This document shows, in pieces, positions 58,576 to 64,000 of a DNA stretch of 64,000 nt. Numbering within the stretch: the stretch's first letter is position 1; every line of letters begins with the position of its first letter. This stretch comes from Chrysoperla carnea (Eukaryota > Arthropoda > Insecta > Neuroptera > Chrysopidae): assembly GCF_905475395.1 (NCBI RefSeq), contig NC_058337.1, positions 105,456,368 through 105,520,367 on the forward strand. Reading direction: 5' to 3'. The notes under the pieces are model-generated. The model saw only the letters and a list, made by a program, of their open reading frames with translations. It had not been told where the DNA came from and did not search any database. The position numbers and the translations under genes are program-made.

Positions 58576-60560
58576 TTTAAGAAATGATCATCAATTCGAA
58601 AAAGAAAGGCTACTATAATGTAAAATAATGATTTAAAAAAATAACGGAGATATTTTATATTATCCCTCTTTCATCGCAAATATTTTTGTAAATATATGAA
58701 AAAATAGTCAGATAGTATTGTAATAATAATATATTAATAATACTATATTGACTAGACATTACACTTATTGCTGAAATCAATATTTTCCGACTAAATATGT
58801 CTATTCTATTTATTATTATACAATATCCCAATGATTTATTTTTAGTTTGAACTTTTCATCTTTTCACAATTTTTTTTCTGGTATAATTTTATAAATTATA
58901 TATAAAAAAAAAAATGGGAAAGTAAAAATATAAATCTTTTATTTGTTATACAATGATTTCACAAAAAGATTCAACAAAACAAAAAAAAAAAAAATGAAAT
59001 AAAAACTCAACTCAATTTATAACCAGAGTTTTAACAACGTTCCATTTATTTATAAATATAAATCTAAAAATTGTTTATAAATGTAATTATTTGTAATATA
59101 AATCACTTGGACAGTCCAACTTAGATATTGTATTCGAATTACCGAATTTATTGACAATCATATAGTTAGGTAGCTGGAGGAAATTCTTCATGTTGCACTA
59201 GAGTGTTTGGACGCTAATGGAAAAATACTCAAGCGAGTTTTTATTAATAACGTTTTAATTCAAAATAGTATTATGTCAAACGGTTTTCGATAATTTTAAG
59301 CAAGTGAGGTGTCCCGTACGGGGTGCTACGAAAATAGGGCACAAAATAAACCAATAATTGATATAGTGCAATGATTAAAAGCGTTGGTGTGATAATGTAG
59401 AAAACAGGAACATTTTTCACAAATAAAGTATTTTTCCCAGTGATTCGCATGAAAAATAGCTCAAGAATAATACTCAATAATTCTAAGAATGTGGGGAAGT
59501 GAATTGTGACTTTTATATTCAACGCAAATTACCCTCAATTTGGCCTTGGTATTCGTGTTAAAGTTTTATACCTGTCTAGCTGTCGAATATCACAACGTCT
59601 TTGATGAACTCGAGAAACTCAAGCTTTCGCCATAAATTCAATAACTAGACCATTTTTGTGATGGAAATCTTTTCTGAAAGTCAACTACTACTTCGAGCTG
59701 TTGCTTTGGTTTTTAAACCGATACAACACAGCCTGGCTTGATCCACGCACAACTGGAACGGCGTTAAGTGGAATTTGTTGACCTGTTACTTGGAAATTGT
59801 ACTGCCGACTTATTTCAGGAAAAAGGTAGGAAATTCTCTTACATGATAAGCGAAGAATAAAACTCTTACATGATAAGCGAAATAGCTTTGGCATTTATCT
59901 TTCTTTCATAGGCAAAAACAATTTCTCTTTTGTTACTCTACTTATGCCCTTAGCTTCTGGACTATAGATACTGATAATTTGTAAAACATTTTCTTTAGAG
60001 TTATTATCTCAAATTCAATTTACGTTTTTTCTTCTTTCAGATTAATTAAATTGTCCATACCCTTTGCTTTTTAACTACTTGGTTTAGAACAACTATGTAA
60101 TTTAGCAAATTTCTATCTAAATGATATGGTGGAAAAAGTATGGGATGAACATATGAAAAATCTAAAATAGAAAGCGATTGGTCCTAAGTGCGTAATTTGA
60201 TTGTATAATTTGTGTACATTAATTGCAACCATTAATAGTAGCCACTCTTCCATTTGAATTATGGGAAGAGCATATACAGCATGCTGAAAATTTGATGACA
60301 AAATTCGATAAGTCACAGATGAGTACAACAAAGCTGTTACAGAGTATTTAAACGATTAGATTTATTAGATGTTTTATTTGTTGTCAACGAAACTGTTAAA
60401 TTATTTTATTATTTTATTATTACTATATCGCATTCTCCCTTAAATTTACGGAAACCTAAAACCATAATAAAAGGGTTTTGAAAATTTTTGTTACCATTTT
60501 TAAGGTTTGATACTTTTGATTATAATTGTCAAACAAATATTATTGAACCTACAAAATTGA
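58576..60560. other. AT-rich DNA, nothing recognised
   Basis: Minus frames at 59271-59522, 59688-59894 and 60113-60331 have no recognisable domain or splice context. A 22-base direct repeat (ACATGATAAGCGAA region) occurs near 59842 and 59868. Confidence 0.4.
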
Positions 60561-60580
60561 AATAATTTAACACCCTCATA

Positions 60581-60864
60581 ATGTGGAGCGAAGCGGTCTA
60601 CAGTATAAATGTGAATAAATATGGTGGCTATGATAGAAAATATACAATTTTGTTGGAAGTCCAATGTTTCATATGAGCACTGATTCTATATCTGAAAATA
60701 TTTTTAAATATTTAAATTTTGGAAACATAAATTGGTTTTTCGATAAAGAAACGCGAAAATATGAAAGAATATTGGGTCTTAATGAAATTTTGTTATCAAA
60801 ATCATTAGCGCTAGAATCAAAAATGGACAGACGACATTTACATAAACATAAGTCTATCTTTTAA
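60581..60864 (+). pseudogene. Unrecognised coding-like remnant with one frameshift
   Basis: A frame from ATG 60581 reads MWSEAVYSINVNKYGGYDRK then YTILLEVQCFI and stops at 60674. An overlapping +1 frame (60664-60864) continues with FHMSTDSISENIFKYLNFG, FFDKETRKYERILGLNEIL and ESKMDRRHLHKHKSIF. The amino-acid composition is more protein-like than other open stretches nearby, and joining them needs one frameshift. No domain was recognised. It may be a transposon protein fragment, a short pseudogene, or chance. Confidence 0.25.
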
Positions 60865-61030
60865 GTATAGATTATAATCGGCTTTTTTCAGGGTCAATTA
60901 ATATGCGAAATACGATTTGGCAAATCTTTTATAGTGTCTGAAGTGAATAACAAAAGATCGAAAGTTTCGGAAATAAAGCTTTTCAAAGTTTGTCTATTTT
61001 GTCAAGTTAAACGATTTTATGCAAAATTTT

Positions 61031-61283
61031 ATCTTGTAAACCGTTAGAGATGGAACAAAATTTCAAATATAAAAAATGTTTCTTATAAAAAAATAAAAAA
61101 CTTTGGCTTGGAACATTTTTTCGCAAACATCACTGGTTTTCGAAAATTATTTAAATATATAAATAATTTTTTTAAAACAGTGATGTTTATGAAAAAATGT
61201 TTCAAATAAAAGTTGTTTACTTTACCATAAGAAAGATTTTTTAAGTTTAAACTTTTGTTCTATATCTAACGGTTTACAACATG
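61031..61283. repeat. Family X fragments in inverted orientation (copy J)
   Basis: A forward fragment (about 61031-61140, ATCTTGTAAACCGTTAGAGA to AACATCACTG) and a reverse fragment (about 61174-61283, AACAGTGATGTTTATGAAAA to GTTCTATATCTAACGGTTTA then CAACAT) face each other tail-to-tail across about 33 bases. They form a 250-bp hairpin. Both fragments end at the same internal block, just before the CACTGTTTACCC segment of intact copies. Confidence 0.8.
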
Positions 61284-64000
61284 AAATTGTGCGAAATATC
61301 GTTAACTTGAAAAAATAAAGAAAATTTAAACGCTGTATCTCCGAAAATATCGGTCCTATTAAAACCAGATTGATCTCAAATTGTTGCAAATTTAACCTTC
61401 TTTAAAAATAAATTATTGATGAAAAACCAGTCGTTCTAGGTCAAAGTGGGCAAAAACTGAAAGAAGAACAAAATTTTCGAGGTTTTTCTTATTTTTCGAC
61501 ATGATCCGGTCTTTTGCCGAGGCCGAAAACTTGGATTTAACATTGCCTTTACATTGCAAATAACATATTAAAAAACCAAAAATATCTGATTTGATGCAAG
61601 GTCCAACGTTTAATGTGATTTAATTAAAGAGATGTTTTTACTATACAAAATCTGAAATCTCTATTCTAATATTGCACTTTTACTCACACTGCGCAATGAC
61701 CAAGTTGTTATAAACGTAGTATAATTTAATAAAAAAAAGAGATGTTTTGTCCTTACAGGATCAGTTAAATTTTTTCTACATTCTACTGACAATTTGTGTT
61801 GTAAAGGGCATGTTTAAGAATTTGCGGTTGTAATGTTTAGTTTCAACGGGTTTCAACTGGTATGTAAATATATGTCCACATACAATATATATATATTTAT
61901 ATATATAATTTGTTCATAATGGTTGTTGGGTCACTAATTGGATTTAGAGAGTATATATACATTATACATACTTTACATACAACCAAACCATTTCTACATT
62001 ATTCTATGAATGTATTCTATCTAGATATGTAATATGTTATATTATTTTCTCTAAATAAATGAAATATTTTGTTTAAATAATATACAATATATTTTATAAA
62101 GATAAAATCAAATAATAATATATAACACTTTTCACATTCAGCCATCACACACACTCATACATACATACATACATACCCACACTTACATAGAAAATTAATT
62201 AATTTCTATTTTCTCATAAAACAAATGAAAATTCAATTAATAATTTATTTGTATATGTACCTATGTAATTTCTTTTCATAGATATTATAATATATTTCAA
62301 AGGGTAAAGTGTAGTACCACCAATGCAACTTGATTTGCTACGAAGGTACAAATAATTTTAAGAAGAAAAGTTTATATTAGTATACGCCTCCAAACGTTTC
62401 CTTTCCCAGATATTAGTATGCAATTTGGGGTATTTTACACACCTAAATATTTTACACAGGTAAATTTTGATCAAAAATTTTGTTACCGCCATGTATTTTG
62501 GCACGAGAACGATTGCGGATATATGTTCATATAAACTTGTTTGGCTCAAGAATATGATATATTTATATATCTAATTTTTCTACTTACTTAAGAATCATCC
62601 TGTATAGTCCTGTATATGGAATAGCAACTAAAAAGTTAATTTACAAGATGGTAAGCAATTTGGACGATGATAATCTATGTGAATTTGTTTTCAAGTAAAA
62701 ATAACCTAAATTATTACTTATTGGTGGGTATTTTGTTATGTCTTATATAAGTGTGGAACTTAAAATGTAAAATGTTGAGAAAATAAAGCTTGAAAAGAAG
62801 CACTGTAATGTACTTTGCGTTAAGAAACTTGTTGGACCATGTATACATGATAATAGATTAGCACCAAATTTTAGTTCAACTCCAACAAAAAAAAACCTGC
62901 TTAGGCTTGTTCTGGATGCTGTGAAAAGATAATACTTCTAACTAAGGGAAACTTGTTACATTTTCAATTTTTCAATCATACATATTATATGATGCTGTTT
63001 CATAGGGTGAACTACAAACATTACACATCGAAAAGAACAGCTTCAGTTTTAAATGTTGGGAGATTCTAGGTACATAGAGACTGATTCATGCTACATTATG
63101 ATATTATACTATGGATCACACGTTTTTTTTACCACCGCCTAACAAACAGAACCTTTTTTCATTTTGATAAACAAATATACATAAATGTACAATTTTATGC
63201 CTGGTTCTATAGTTTTCCTTATAATGAAATTATCCTTTATTTATTGTGAGGCTTCGTAACCTTTATTAATAAGTAGAAATTATTCGACGTTTCTAATTTT
63301 GATTTTCTAGAAAATGTTTTTTATGCCTGTTTTATATATGTGTACTCGATACATCGAAAAATTACCTTAAAATGGTTTAGTTCACAAAAGTTCACAATTT
63401 GTTTAATTAAGGCTTTTGTGTTACCGGCTCTTGAGTTCACCTTCACCTTCAAAAATACGTGAATTCAGTTTCATAATTAAAGGTAAAATAGCTTTTTTAT
63501 TAAATTTAATTTCATAATTTCCACGGTTTTCTATAAACATGTTTGATGAAAAAGTCTGATAAAGTTTGACCAACGTGTTTGATGAAAGGTTAGATTAAAT
63601 TTTTGTATTGTGTATGAACCCTACAGAACCCTCTACGTACAAAAATTCTCAATGTTTATAACTAACGTTTATTCACTGTTCCATGTTGGTCGTCTTTTAA
63701 TTACATAAAATAGGTGGGGTAATTTATTTATATAATTTAAATTTCTTTGTTCCATTTGTTACAAGTTTTCTATAAACTCTTATTAGTATTTTTTTTGTTT
63801 TTTGTAATCCGTATAAGTAATTTATATTTTCGAATCAAACGACTCTTTTATTCTTTGTTAGATTTAATTAAGGATATTCTTTGTTTGTTAAAATAAATGA
63901 ACCATTCACAATTTTGTTACAATTTTTGTTTAATCTTTTGCCAAGGTTAAGGCTACAAATATTTATCTATACGTATTGAAAATAAAATCAAAAGAATTTT
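61284..64000. other. AT-rich DNA with simple repeats, nothing else recognised
   Basis: An (AT)n tract lies at about 61886-61910 and an (ACAT)n tract at about 62157-62176. A 63-codon minus frame (62358-62549) is unsupported. No gene was found to the end of the window. Confidence 0.45.

Noticed and set aside
60113-60331. 72-codon minus-strand ORF
   Set aside because: No known motif, no conservation evidence, and similar openings occur by chance throughout this AT-rich DNA.

Overview
This is a nuclear genomic window from an arthropod, almost certainly an insect. It is very AT-rich, its genes have spliceosomal introns with GTAAGT-type donors, and the coding exons match conserved animal proteins. 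Much of the rest is degraded transposable elements typical of insects (mariner, hAT-like MITEs, Helitron-like elements, LINE 3' ends, TTAGG-type repeats). The order cannot be fixed from the sequence; some dispersed repeats resemble ones I associate with Neuroptera and Lepidoptera, but that is only an impression.

Layout. Positions 1-25.9 kb hold no complete gene. They are a mosaic of AT-rich DNA and short elements: a TA-flanked foldback MITE (3.8 kb), Helitron-like elements (5.3, 20.2 and 20.8 kb), two MITEs with 8-bp target-site duplications (9.5 and 10.7 kb), hAT-type MITEs (10.3 and 16.9 kb), LINE 3' ends carrying TTAGG-like tails (11.2 and 13.8 kb), a 5S rRNA-derived fragment (15.04 kb), and several copies of a roughly 0.6-kb repeat with hairpin ends, called family X here. 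At 25.9-26.2 kb on the minus strand is the first coding exon of a ZSWIM8/Dorado orthologue. The rest of that gene must lie to the left, so the left 26 kb is probably its first intron plus intergenic DNA.

The gene-dense core runs from 25.9 to 37.1 kb: ZSWIM8 exon 1 (-), RpS14 (+), dynactin subunit 4 (-), a secreted four-cysteine protein of unknown function (+) and ERCC1 (+). Dynactin-4 and the secreted protein are divergent across about 400 bp. The secreted gene's poly(A) signal lies only about 75 bp before the ERCC1 start codon. All exon boundaries were checked for splice sites and phase. These genes serve unrelated processes (microRNA/protein turnover, translation, dynein transport, DNA repair), so there is no functional operon.

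From 37.2 to 64 kb the window is again non-coding and repeat-rich. It holds a composite element (37.4-37.9 kb), a roughly 305-bp satellite-like tandem array with TGACGTCA in every unit (39.0-40.9 kb), a head-to-head pair of family X (41.3-42.7 kb), an internally deleted mariner (43.35 kb), a possible non-coding first exon (44.7-44.9 kb), a hammerhead-like Penelope-type motif (45.55 kb), a large inverted repeat inside a widespread insect repeat (46.5-47.2 kb), more family X copies (51.9, 54.7 and 61.0 kb) and an RTE-like LINE tail (58.3 kb). The most interesting signals are the hammerhead-like motifs, family X with its inverted arrangements, and the TGACGTCA satellite.
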